Shown in pieces: positions 54,700 to 64,000 of a stretch of 64,000 nucleotides of DNA. The translations under genes and the position numbers were made by a program. The stretch spans positions 318,131 through 382,130 of the forward strand of contig NW_019091620.1 of NCBI RefSeq assembly GCF_001949145.1, written 5' to 3'. Position 1 is the stretch's first letter, and every line of letters begins with the position of its first letter. Under the pieces are notes generated by a model. That model was given only the letters and a program-made list of their open reading frames with translations, was not told where the DNA came from and searched no databases. This stretch comes from Acanthaster planci. Lineage: Eukaryota; Echinodermata; Asteroidea; Valvatida; Acanthasteridae.

Positions 54700-55945
54700 A
54701 TCTTATGTAAGATTTGAAGGTTTGCACGGTGGATGAAACATGAGAAATGGGTTTGCGGGAACACCATGGAATCATTCTCTTTTGGACGAGGTACAATGCC
54801 CGCCTTTGTTCTTCCCGATATCAATAGAAGGGAGCCAACCCATGCATTCGTATTCAGCTCAGTAAAATGGCCGCTGGTTGGCTCCTTTTTCATACAAAGG
54901 CGTTGCAAGTCTAGGTTTTTAAATATACATCCGTGGTTGGATCCTGGAATTGGTGGGAAACCTTGGGTTTAGGTATAGGGGACCCTTATGCCAACGGGGC
55001 GGTGTGGGTGGGGTGGCTTCGGGTAGAAAAGACCCTAACGCCTGGGTGTGGGGCATGGGTTTCGGGTATGGGGACCCTACTGCCCGGGAGTGGGTGTCTG
55101 CTTCGGTGCTAGTAGGGGGCGCCAGATGTCGCTGAGCTTGAAACCGATGTCTTGGGGTACGGTGTCGTGCCGGAAAATCTCGATGGCTTCTCAGATTCTC
55201 CTTGGGAGCCAGTTCTGGATGGGGGCGATGGGTTCTGCTTTGTCCCATTCGATGCGGTGGTCCGTGGAGTGTGCGTGTTTGATGATGGCCGACTTGTCGT
55301 ATTCTCCTCCTCGGCCGTGCGAGTGGTGTTCTTGAAGTCTGGTGGGGAGGTTCCCACCGGTTTCTCTGATGTATACTTGGCTGCATTCACATGGAATGGG
55401 ATATACGCTGGGGCGACTGCTGGGTGGGTGTGTGTCTTTGTGGGTGTGAAGTGCAGCCTGCAGCTTGTAGGGTGCTGAATGATGTACTTTGATGTTGGCA
55501 GACTCTAGGATTATCCGGAGTTGGTGGGAGGTGGGGCCCAGGTACGCTTGACATACTGTGGCGGTGGGGGGGTGGGGGGGTTGGGGTATAGGTGACCTTA
55601 ATGGCGTGGGGGGAGGACTTCGGTTATAGGAGACCCTAACGTCCTGGGGAGGGCTTGGAAAGGTTGATACGTTGATAGCTGTTCATCTTGACAGTTGAAC
55701 ATCTAAGAAAGAGAGGTGTCCGTCTTGTTCTTGTTCCATGGTGAACTTGATAGTGGGGTGTTGCTTGTTGAGGTACTCGAGGAATTCTTGGAGGTAATCT
55801 TGACCATGGGCCATATGACGAATGTGTCGTCAACATAGCGTAGGCAAACGGTGGGTTTGAGGTCGGCGGTGAGGAGAGATGATGTTTCAAATGCTTCCAT
55901 GAAGATTTTAGCTAGGACCGGGGATATAGGCTAGGGGATCCCATG
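54700..55945 (-). mobile_element. Penelope-like element, copy 2
   Basis: On the minus strand the pieces run ISPVLAKIFMEAFETSSLL (RT block B), LRYVDDTFVIWP (catalytic block C), EFLEYLNKQHPTIKFTMEQE and LSFLDVQLSR. An internal deletion of the thumb follows, then INLSKPSP, the GC-rich TAGGGTCTCCTATA repeat, and a GIY-YIG nuclease remnant (CECSQVYIRETG, KSAIIKHAHSTDHRIEWDKA). The Gly of the nuclease motif GET has become Arg (VYIRET). The 3' end (54725-54790) matches copy 1 at 26600-26680. The copy is 5'-truncated at about 55945. Confidence 0.85.
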
Positions 55946-56780
55946 GCGTAACTTTTAACGTCTTTTACATGGGGTACGGTTGAATAATAGGTGGGGGTAC
56001 TATGTAAAGGAGCCCCTCTGGGCCCCCATACATTAAGTCGGGCACTCTTTTTCAGATGACGTCATATTTTTACATCTGGGAACCAGACAAACGATTTGGT
56101 CTTACGTCCTTTGTACATCTACAAGCTGAAAACGCTTTTAAACAGTACATAGTAAGGAGGCCCGTCTTTTTCAGAGTCGGTAGCGGTGGTAAATATACGC
56201 ATGTAGTTGCAATGGACGTGTCACGTTACACGCACGTCATTTCTAGGGGAAAAAGCGAGGGCAAAAACAAAATCAAACTAGAGGAACGTAGTTGTAAGCA
56301 ACCACAGACTTGCTTTGGAGTCAGAGCCTTTTCTAAGCATCATTTGTATATTTTGTGAGCTATTTAATTCCAAGAAAAAAAATCTTTTGGAAAGGGCGAT
56401 TCCCACAGTCCTAGTCTCGGACCGCAGAAGCTGCAACGAGCACGAACTGCGCGGCACAGGGCATTTCCTCACTTGTGCCCCGGTAGCAGCTGCAACTGTG
56501 TGTACATGTGTAGCATGCACCAAATTGAGGGCAAAGGTCACCGTGTGCACAAATTACATCAGACGATCTTACTAGTAAATAGCGCTATTACTTCATACTT
56601 GGCTCTTAAATACAGATCGTGCTAATCTGCACATATATCTGAAATTGGTGAATTGAAATTTACGGTTTTTCTACAGAATTTGGAAGTAATTGGACTTGAT
56701 TAAGTTCCAGAAATTATGCCAGGAAGATAGTAGTAGTGTGCATGCAAATTCGTATACATTTAAATCTTGAAAACTAATAA
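55946..56780. other. Intron 4: no confirmed exon
   Basis: A GC-richer segment at 56415-56482 has acceptor-like CCTAG and donor-like CCCG|GTAGCA sequences and could be the missing exon, but neither frame is convincing. Confidence 0.3.
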
Positions 56781-57720
56781 AAAATCAACGAATTAGATCA
56801 TGATGACGTCACTTCAGAAATGCAGTCAGGGATTGACTGTCAGCGTACTGAGTGAATTTCACAAGGATCAGACATTGCCTTATATGTAGAATTAAAAATC
56901 GTACATTTTGGGACGTCATCATGAGTCACAAGATTTTCCAACAAATTGACATCTAATAGATATACTGGATGTCTAGCAAAAAGAATTTGAAAAAAAACCT
57001 GTTTGGGTAAGGAGATATGTTAACAAGAATATCAAAATGACAATAATTTAACAATCGTCAAAAAATCAGGTGGGGACGTCAACATGACGTCACCCAAATT
57101 TTCACATATAACATTTCGGTTTGTTTTTTGTAAAATTTTAAAACACTGGGACAAATGTTGTTAGAGATACAAGCCCGATAAGAATTCAACTTAAAAATTC
57201 ATCCTTGGGTGGTGGTCAAAGTATGTGCAAAGTTTCAGAGCAAACACTCTTACTAGAGTCCCAAAGTGTTATGGCGGAAGGATACCCGAAAAACCGGTTA
57301 TTGTTAAAAATTGGATTTGTTCTTAATCAGGAAGTCACTATTCCGTGGGATATTTCAATTTTTTTCAGTCTGGTTTCATGACCTAAAGCATGTCTCTCTT
57401 AATTCTATTAACACCAAGTTGTGTACTTTGGAGAGGTTTTTACGCCGAAAAATCCGGTCTTCTGATGCTATCGACCTACCAGGCGCATTGGCATGTATAA
57501 ATGGGTATTGCACAATTACGCATTTTTCGCCCTTTTAACCCTAATGTTTTCTCCAAAAACCGCTGCAGACCGTCTGTAACACTGCTTATTAGAACTGTAG
57601 AAAAGTAAAGGCATTTTGAGTGGTTTATGTTGCTGTCTCTTGAGAAGTAACCTATACTTCATTATTGCGAACCATAGAACGAAAAACAATTGCTGCTTCG
57701 GCAGTGTAGCCGAAGCAGCT
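56781..57720. repeat. CRE-palindrome repeat family, distant copy
   Basis: TGATGACGTCACTTC (56802), GGGACGTCATCATGAGTCAC (about 56911) and GACGTCAACATGACGTCAC (57076) repeat the motif structure of the 37-41 kb field. The copy ends at the hairpin GCTGCTTCGGC-agtgta-GCCGAAGCAGC (57692-57719), related to the hairpins at 38534 and 38598. Confidence 0.65.
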
Positions 57721-57839
57721 AACAAAAGCCGCGTCGCCGCACCACTTTTGGAGCCAGCCCTAACCAGAAACCGGAGACTTTTGGGGCCTAAAGTCTAGCT
57801 GCAATGAATTTCTCTCGCACACAATTTTTCTGCAACATT

Positions 57840-58290
57840 ATTTAATGTGTAACAACTATTTGAAATTCCCCTAGGTTAAATGCATTTTAAAATCCACTTT
57901 TTAAGCATTTATACAATTAGCCATGCTTTGCTGTGATGTCATCCAGCTAGGCAAGACATGTTTCAGTGAATAGGCTTTTTCAGTTCAAATTAACTCACTG
58001 AAAACGTTTATCAAGAACGGATGATTGCTATGGCCTTACACAACAAATCACCTCAGAAGCGTAAATTTAGGCCAGCGAAATCTTCAAAACATGTAAGAGT
58101 TTTTGTGCTTAAACCTATGTGACATTGAAGTTTCTTCCTGGATGACATCACAGTTTTGCTTATAAATATGGAAATACTCAAAAAGGCAGCAAAAAGCCAT
58201 TTGAAATGGTGAAACTAACATAGAAAGTGATGTTATCCTAGATATAAAGGTTTATGTTAAAGGATTTCCATTGCAACTGCCCTGTAATTG
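57840..58290. repeat. Dispersed repeat, copy B
   Basis: Direct, diverged copy of 52600-53130. It begins immediately beyond the CRE-type copy. Confidence 0.7.
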
Positions 58291-58518
58291 TCAGATATTT
58301 TCCCAGGCGGTGGCAAAACAAAATCCACGTTTTTATCTTTTAAAATAAGTTAAGCTCAGTACATAAGTCAAAACACACAAAATTTGTCTTCAAATGTGCA
58401 ACATGTCCTCAAAAAAGGAAGGAAACAATAATATATAGCCGCCTTCGAGAAAATGTACTATAGTTTTATATGAGTATTTTGTTTATAAACGTAGACAGTA
58501 GGAAGACTTGTGGATTAG

Positions 58519-58737
58519 AAATTACTCGTTTTGTTTTGATGGACTACTTTTCTTTATTAAAGAGAAAGAAATACATGCAGACATTTTAATCGGTGTTATA
58601 ATCACGGTACGTCCCAATCATGAGACTGATCATCTCAGAAGGCAAGGAAGAAGATTATAACACCGATTAAAATGTCTGCATGTATTTCTTTCTCTTTGAT
58701 AAAGAAAAGTATTCTGTCAAAAAAACGAGTAAATTGA
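58519..58737. mobile_element. Foldback element with long, well-preserved arms
   Basis: Arms of about 85 bp (58519-58603 and 58653-58737) contain the exact block GATTATAACACCGATTAAAA and GTCTGCATGTATTTCTTTCT in inverted orientation around a 49 bp spacer. The ends read AAATTACTCGTTTT and its partner AATTTACTCGTTTT. The arms match much better than those of the 12.2 kb foldback, so this insertion is younger. Confidence 0.85.
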
Positions 58738-58929
58738 AACTTATGAACAACGTGTGTCACGTGGTTGCAAGTTTTATCGAGAGTCAAGAGGGAGGTTTAG
58801 ATGTACGTATTACGTAAACGTGAACGCAATGAACACTCGACTAAAAGGACACATGATCAATCGCATCAGGTAAATCTCTCTAAAGAAGTGTAATCGGTCG
58901 TCATAAACCAAGCATGAAAAAGTCCCTGT

Positions 58930-59100
58930 TGCGTAACCTTTGCACTTTCCACAAGTGTCAATTTCATATCAGCAAATGTTCAATGCATAATTTTAAACCC
59001 TCCAAAAAGTTGCAGTTTCTCGCGTTTTGATCCAACGTGAACTTCCCATGTTTCATGTATTGGACGTCCGTGTGAACTACCCGTATGTAAGAGACAAAGA
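58930..59100 (-). repeat. Dispersed repeat, copy 2
   Basis: Inverted copy of 50890-51057. Confidence 0.75.
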
Positions 59101-62100
59101 AATGTTCCTTATTTTTATGAGGAGATAATTGTAATATAGTCATGAAAGGACTCCAGTATACTGAACACTGCCCCAAAATAGGGATACGGCCAACACAGGG
59201 CAGATTATTAAACTTTCCTCCGACTATGCACCGACCTAACAAAACTTGGCAGGAATGTTGACAAGTTATGTTTGTGCGCCCGTATCCTCTAAAATAACGA
59301 GAAACAGACACAGTAATATTCGTGAACCCTACATACTATTAATGATGTTACATTAATTCTTTATCTGAATACATGTAGCCTTCTTAATGGTGCTTGCAAA
59401 TTTGTCGGAGTAGCTGACTCTAATGACACCTACTATTTCGCGCTAAAATTTTGCATGATCTGTTTCTATGAGACCTACGTAGCAAATTTGTAATAGTCTG
59501 TTGCAGACATTCTGTTGCCAAGGTTTGTATAAATAAGGGTGAATATGAACGAAGTGGCAACGTGGCAGCCATAACTATCCACTTTTGTTCCTTGTAAGGG
59601 CCAGTTTACAGTCAGTGTGAAAACGAATTTGAATTTGAAAATGAATTTTATGCCTCATCAAAGTCGAACATATTTCAACTCAAATGATCTTTGATGAGAA
59701 CGTTTCGTGATATCATACCCACTTCACTTTAGCATTCATCTGAAGAATGAAGCGGCTTTAACGGACGAAATTCGGAAAGGTTTTATTTTGAACCAGACAT
59801 TTTGCTAAGGCAATTCCTGGAGTTTTTTCATCGGGAAATGAATCCTAACGAAACTTTTCATGTATAAATTAGTTGTTGGGAAAGAGTTAGTACTGGCTCG
59901 ATATAGAGTTACTGTGAATCGAAAGTTTCTGCGCTCTCTGGGAAGTACTGAGCGCCATGAACATCGCCCCTGAAATGTTGTTCAACGGCATTCCCCACCA
60001 GCATACAGAATAACACGGGCCGGTCTCTTGGAAAGCCGTTGGTGTTCCTGGTCACTCTTGATCACAGCCCATTATACAGTACATCATGGGAGGTGAATCT
60101 TCAAGCTGAAAAGGAGGACAGGAAATGGCTGCCGTTGCCGTATGTTATTCCGAAGACACAGTATTTGTGAAATTAATGATTCTTATTTCTGAAACGTACC
60201 GTCACCCATTTTTGCAGTTTTTTGCTTTGTTTTTGTTTTCTTTTAATAATAACTGAGTGAAGAAACTTGTCAAGTTCCGGCGTATTAGGAACAAGAAAAC
60301 AAGAAAAAGGGGCCTCGAAGTTCAGTCTTTTCCATCACCTTATTTTGTATGAATAAGGGGTTATTTTGACAGGAAATGTAGGCCTATTCGTTAAATTGAG
60401 ACGCATTTCGCGTACGGCACATTCGCTGTAAAAACCAATGGAAATGTCCCATGTCTAATATTCAACTAATTTTACTGTAACCGAAAAAGAAATCCGTAAT
60501 GTGATTGGTGAGTTGCAGATCACATTTTACAACACCTGCATAGCGCATAAATCCCCGTCATGTGATAAGTGGATTCGTTGATTGCGTCATTGAATAACTC
60601 GTCTGTACCCGTTGAAAAGAAAATCAGTTGACTTGACCGGTTCCCGCTCCTATTTCGTACATTTCATTTTCAGTAAGAAAGAGACAAATAAAATACTATA
60701 GGGTCGGTAACCAGTCTAAAATTACACGTTACAACCAGTGGGTGGCGCTTTCAACACGAATTTGTTTCGCAAAATGGACGTTAATACGCGAGGATCGATT
60801 AGATGGAAGAGGAATAAATTACGTACTACAAAGAAACAAATCAAATTTGCTGCCAAACGATTAAACGGATACTCAAAACAGACAGGGACATCTGTTGAGG
60901 CATTCACTGATTGACATAGGCAACTTTTTGTAGTGATTTTACGCAGGAGAAGGGAAAACGCCACGTTGCACATAAAGAAGTCAATCCAAGCCATCTGATT
61001 TATGCTGGTATTGTATTATACGAATAATTATGAGTGCATTGGTAAGAATAATTTCATGAGATTTCAGATGAAATGTTCCTTCGCACAAGGCAAAGCCAAG
61101 CGGAATGGAACATTTCATCCATCGAAATTGCATGAGTTTTTCGTTTGCCCAATAGGACCACACTGCTTTAAAATAAAAAATGATCTTGAACTCACGAAAT
61201 ACAGCTTAAAGGGCCCTATGAACATTTGAGAAACGTAATTGGGTTCTTAAATATGTAATGGCTTAGTATTAAATTACATAGTTGCGACTGTATTGTTTTG
61301 CAACCATCAGCCTCGTTTTGGTCCAATTAATATGGCGGGGGGGGGAGCGACAACGCAAATTCCAAAGCAGTCCTTAGTATGCAAGTACTCCTTCAAATTC
61401 GCATAGGCCTATAGCATTTTTAAGACTGATGACCTGAATCGCTCGTGAGCAAAAATCTGCTGAGTAGTCCTGCAGCCAACTGGATTTAGTTGCGTTGCTG
61501 TGTCTTGTCAGAAAATTGAGATATGTAGCCTCCTTTCTGGACCTCCGTCAAACTATGCCTCGAGATCCTGTCATAAAATGCCTAACGATCCCAGGGCATT
61601 CGACTAGCGAATAAAAAAAAAATATTCTAATTTTTTTCGTCCCCCATTATAATTTACAAGAAGGAAGTTTTGTCATCGAACACTGCGCAAGAGCTGAAAC
61701 ATTAATCTAGATTCGTTGCAATCGAATTCTGAAAATGGATTCTGAAGGAAAAAAAAGTAGTCAGTTCAGTCAATGCCTTGTTTACATCAAGATAAGGTAA
61801 GAATGATTAACCTAGTAGTACAAATCGGATGCGAAGATTTTTTTTGTTGAGTGAAAAGTCCCGAAAATTGACTTTCCTTGGAATCATTACATCAGCCCAA
61901 TTAAAATTAGAAACAATTGTTCATAAAACCTCTTCGGGGTATCACTATATAGTCAGTATATAGTCCGAAAATGTGATTTCAATATTTGTCATGCCCTATT
62001 TTCTCAAGCACAGTGCTCACAATGACTGTTACTCATAATCGTAAATGTCGGTTACAAATACAGTACATGCTAAATTATATGCGCCGGAAAATTTCATACA

Positions 62101-62857
62101 CATGAAACTTAATGCAGTCTTGCTATATGTATTCGCACATGAATCTACTTAGAAAGTTCAAAATAAGGTAATTTATTTCACCTGGGAAAGACTGTAATAG
62201 TTTGCAGACATGAAGAAATAGCAACTGAAATTTTGAGATGAGACACATTGGACGTGAGTCATCGAATATAAGTAAAAACACACGAGCGACAGAAATTCCC
62301 ACCTATACTCCAGAAATGTTCGGTTGCCGTTAGTTTTTAAGATGACATAAAAATTGCGTTGTGTCCCTAGTAAATACGACTTACAGTCGCTTCTTCAGTT
62401 TTCCGTCTATAGGTATTGTTACTACTTGTATGTCATTGTATTTATTGTGTCATTGAATGTTTTGAATATGAATAATGCTGTCATATGAAAATTGTATAAG
62501 AACTCACATTTTATGGGCTCCACAGTATTCTGAAAAATTAACATTTGTCATTGAATTTCTAGTTCATCACTGGCAATTGAAAAACTTCAGTATGCAAGCG
62601 GGTCCTCATTTCGCTGTCAAAGAATGACAAGATCATCAGAACCTCCTCTTGCTTATATACTTGTTTGCTTGCTCGCTTGCTTACTTGTTCCCCCCCCCTT
62701 GCTCGCTTCCTCACTCGCTCACTGACTCGCCTGCCAGTTTGTTTGTCGGGGTGTTTGGGTTCTTTGTTGGTGTGTTGGGTTGTTTGGTTTGTTTGTTTGT
62801 TTGTTTGATAGATAGATATATAGATAAAGCAAACGATTTTTGCGTACTTTGCCTTAG
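59101..62857. other. Last intron, right part
   Basis: No exon recognised. A hairpin GATGAAATGTTCC...GGAACATTTCATC stands at about 61067-61119. GCTTG/TTTG/GATA microsatellites lie at 62648-62826. Confidence 0.4.
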
Positions 62858-63090
62858 ATGAAGCCAAGAGACGACGTGAGAGAACGGAGGCATTCGGCAT
62901 TCTGATGGCGGGGGCCGTCATCTTCACCATAATCTTTGTAGCTCTACACTGTGGTGGAGAGAATCACGCCATCAAGGTACGGGCAGTAGCCCCTATCGAG
63001 CCCGCTAGACACGCCCAGGCATCCGCTATCTTTGCCACTCGAGCAGGCACTGCAGGTCGAAGCATGACAGGACCAATAGTCCACGTGTAG
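62858..63090 (+). CDS. Last exon of CUB transmembrane gene: membrane helix and tail
   Basis: After acceptor GTACTTTGCCTTAG|A a phase-1 frame (starting Asp if G is donated) reads DEAKRRRERTEAF, then GILMAGAVIFTIIFVALHC, a hydrophobic helix of about 19 residues. It continues GGENHAIKVRAV and about 35 residues of Ala/Arg/Pro-rich tail ending GPIVHV, with TAG at 63088-63090. With the signal peptide this predicts a type I membrane protein. RRER before the helix contains a minimal furin motif (R-x-x-R), so the ectodomain could be shed. The ending VHV resembles a class II PDZ ligand. AAG|GTACGG at 62974 is an alternative donor that would shorten the tail. Confidence 0.65.
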
Positions 63091-63193
63091 TTAGGGAAAA
63101 TCCCTGGTGCTTCATTATTTTATGTCTGTTTAAATTGCCAAGCAATTTAAAATGCAAAGCATTTTGGCTTTTCTTTTAATGCCTTTCAAACAA

Positions 63194-63199
63194 AATAAA
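63194..63199 (+). terminator. Polyadenylation signal AATAAA
   Basis: AATAAA stands 104 bp after the stop codon of the last CUB-gene exon, at a usual distance for a short 3' UTR. The cleavage site would be near 63215. Confidence 0.5.
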
Positions 63200-63215
63200 T
63201 TGCAATTGGTTTTGT

Positions 63216-64000
63216 ATTTTGTATTTTTGTATAGGCCTATTTTATAAAAGTGCGGCTTACATAATTTTGATTAATTTCATTCCGAAACGACTCAACGACA
63301 AGAAATATACAATTTTATGGTTTGAAGTTTTTATCAGAGCACTCAGTTCAGTTCTTCTATGTGAGTATAATTTGTATAAAATATCGTTAAAGACGCAGTC
63401 ATGTACACACGTTTGACCCAATGTCTTGATTTAGGTTTGTGGAATTGTCTTATCTCAGCGAAATCTGTAAGCTGAGTGCACTGTGAAATGCGTGGGTGTG
63501 ATTTGCAATTATGTAACCCATCCAAGGAAGATAACCTATAATTACACTATTTCTGTGCTCAGTGGTAAAACAATTTTATTCAACAATTTTCTCTGCTGAC
63601 AAACTATGGGAGAGTATGTCAAACATTGTGTTCGTCGTGCACTAGGGGTGCATTAAAAAGATAATATAAATGTATATAAATCATTCCTTTATCAAGTTGG
63701 CCACAATACCGCGATATGGCTTTAATTAAATAATTGAGAGATAAAAATGTGTTTAAAATAAACACTTTTCACAGACATGGGAGCTTATTTTAGGCATTTT
63801 GTTTCCCATTCACGCCGTACATTGCGAATCTGGGAAAACGCGCACGTGGGAAGAGATTTAGTAGCTATGTGAAATACAAATGCGGATGTGAACACACATT
63901 CTTCCCACAAATTTTCTGATTCACAGTGTTAACTTTCAATTACAATGTGCTGTATGTCACCTTTGCAATTTACACATTGTGGTGTGTATTGTGATGCACT
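63216..64000. other. Downstream region, nothing recognised
   Basis: AT-rich, with no exon, repeat array or RNA gene seen. Confidence 0.45.

Noticed and set aside
50890-59100. Conserved protein shared by 50752-51006 (+) and 58964-59311 (-)
   Set aside because: Similarity covers non-coding flanks as well and is limited to about 170 bp of DNA repeat; no start or stop is conserved.

Overview
The window reads as metazoan nuclear DNA: AT-rich, very low coding density, GT-AG introns with phase-1 extracellular exons, and a dense layer of decayed transposable elements. Penelope-like elements with a GIY-YIG domain, CR1/L1-type LINEs, Ty3/gypsy elements and many foldback MITEs suggest a marine invertebrate. 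I lean towards an invertebrate deuterostome (echinoderm, hemichordate or cephalochordate), but the sequence alone does not settle the taxon. Most long open frames are chance frames or shadows of repeats.

One host gene is supported with reasonable confidence. It lies on the + strand and spans about 48.6 kb. Exon 1 encodes a signal peptide (14675-14750). Exon 2 encodes a complete CUB-like domain (42735-43154) after a 28 kb first intron. Two small Cys-containing exons follow (48470-48592 and 53420-53567). The last exon carries a dibasic stretch, a transmembrane helix and a short tail (62858-63090), with AATAAA about 100 bp downstream. Splice phases match at every junction except exon 4 to the last exon, so at least one exon between 53.6 and 62.8 kb is probably unidentified. 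A TATA box sits in the loop of a perfect inverted repeat about 190 bp upstream of the start codon.

Left part (0-13 kb): a weak small ORF (533-694), a possible LTR (about 2.1-3.3 kb), and a broken Ty3/gypsy element (about 4.25-7.14 kb). The end of that element's pol encodes an integrase C-terminal domain directly followed by a PHD finger; this is the most interesting object in the window. A palindromic MITE (8440-8601), a half copy that ends at the only N of the window (9422), and a 420 bp foldback element (about 12.2-12.6 kb) follow.

Middle (19-33 kb), inside intron 1: an isolated exon-like segment on the minus strand (19470-19585), a LINE remnant (-), and a second gypsy element (-, 22.9-27.7 kb) with its integrase catalytic Glu replaced by Lys. 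That element is interrupted by a Penelope-like element (+). Further right are LINE ORF1, endonuclease and RT pieces (+) split by DNA holding a tRNA-like SINE, and a 319 bp TIR element with an exact 8 bp target duplication around an array of palindromic 22-23 bp repeats.

Right (37-59 kb): a 4.4 kb field of repeats built on TGACGTCA (CRE) palindromes, often about 170 bp apart. Part of it lies inside a hAT-like element and part is a 147 bp tandem array; a related copy is at 56.8-57.7 kb. A second Penelope copy (-) lies at 54.7-55.9 kb, and several dispersed repeats and foldbacks fill the introns. Coordinates of repeats and elements were set by eye and are approximate unless target duplications or splice sites define them.
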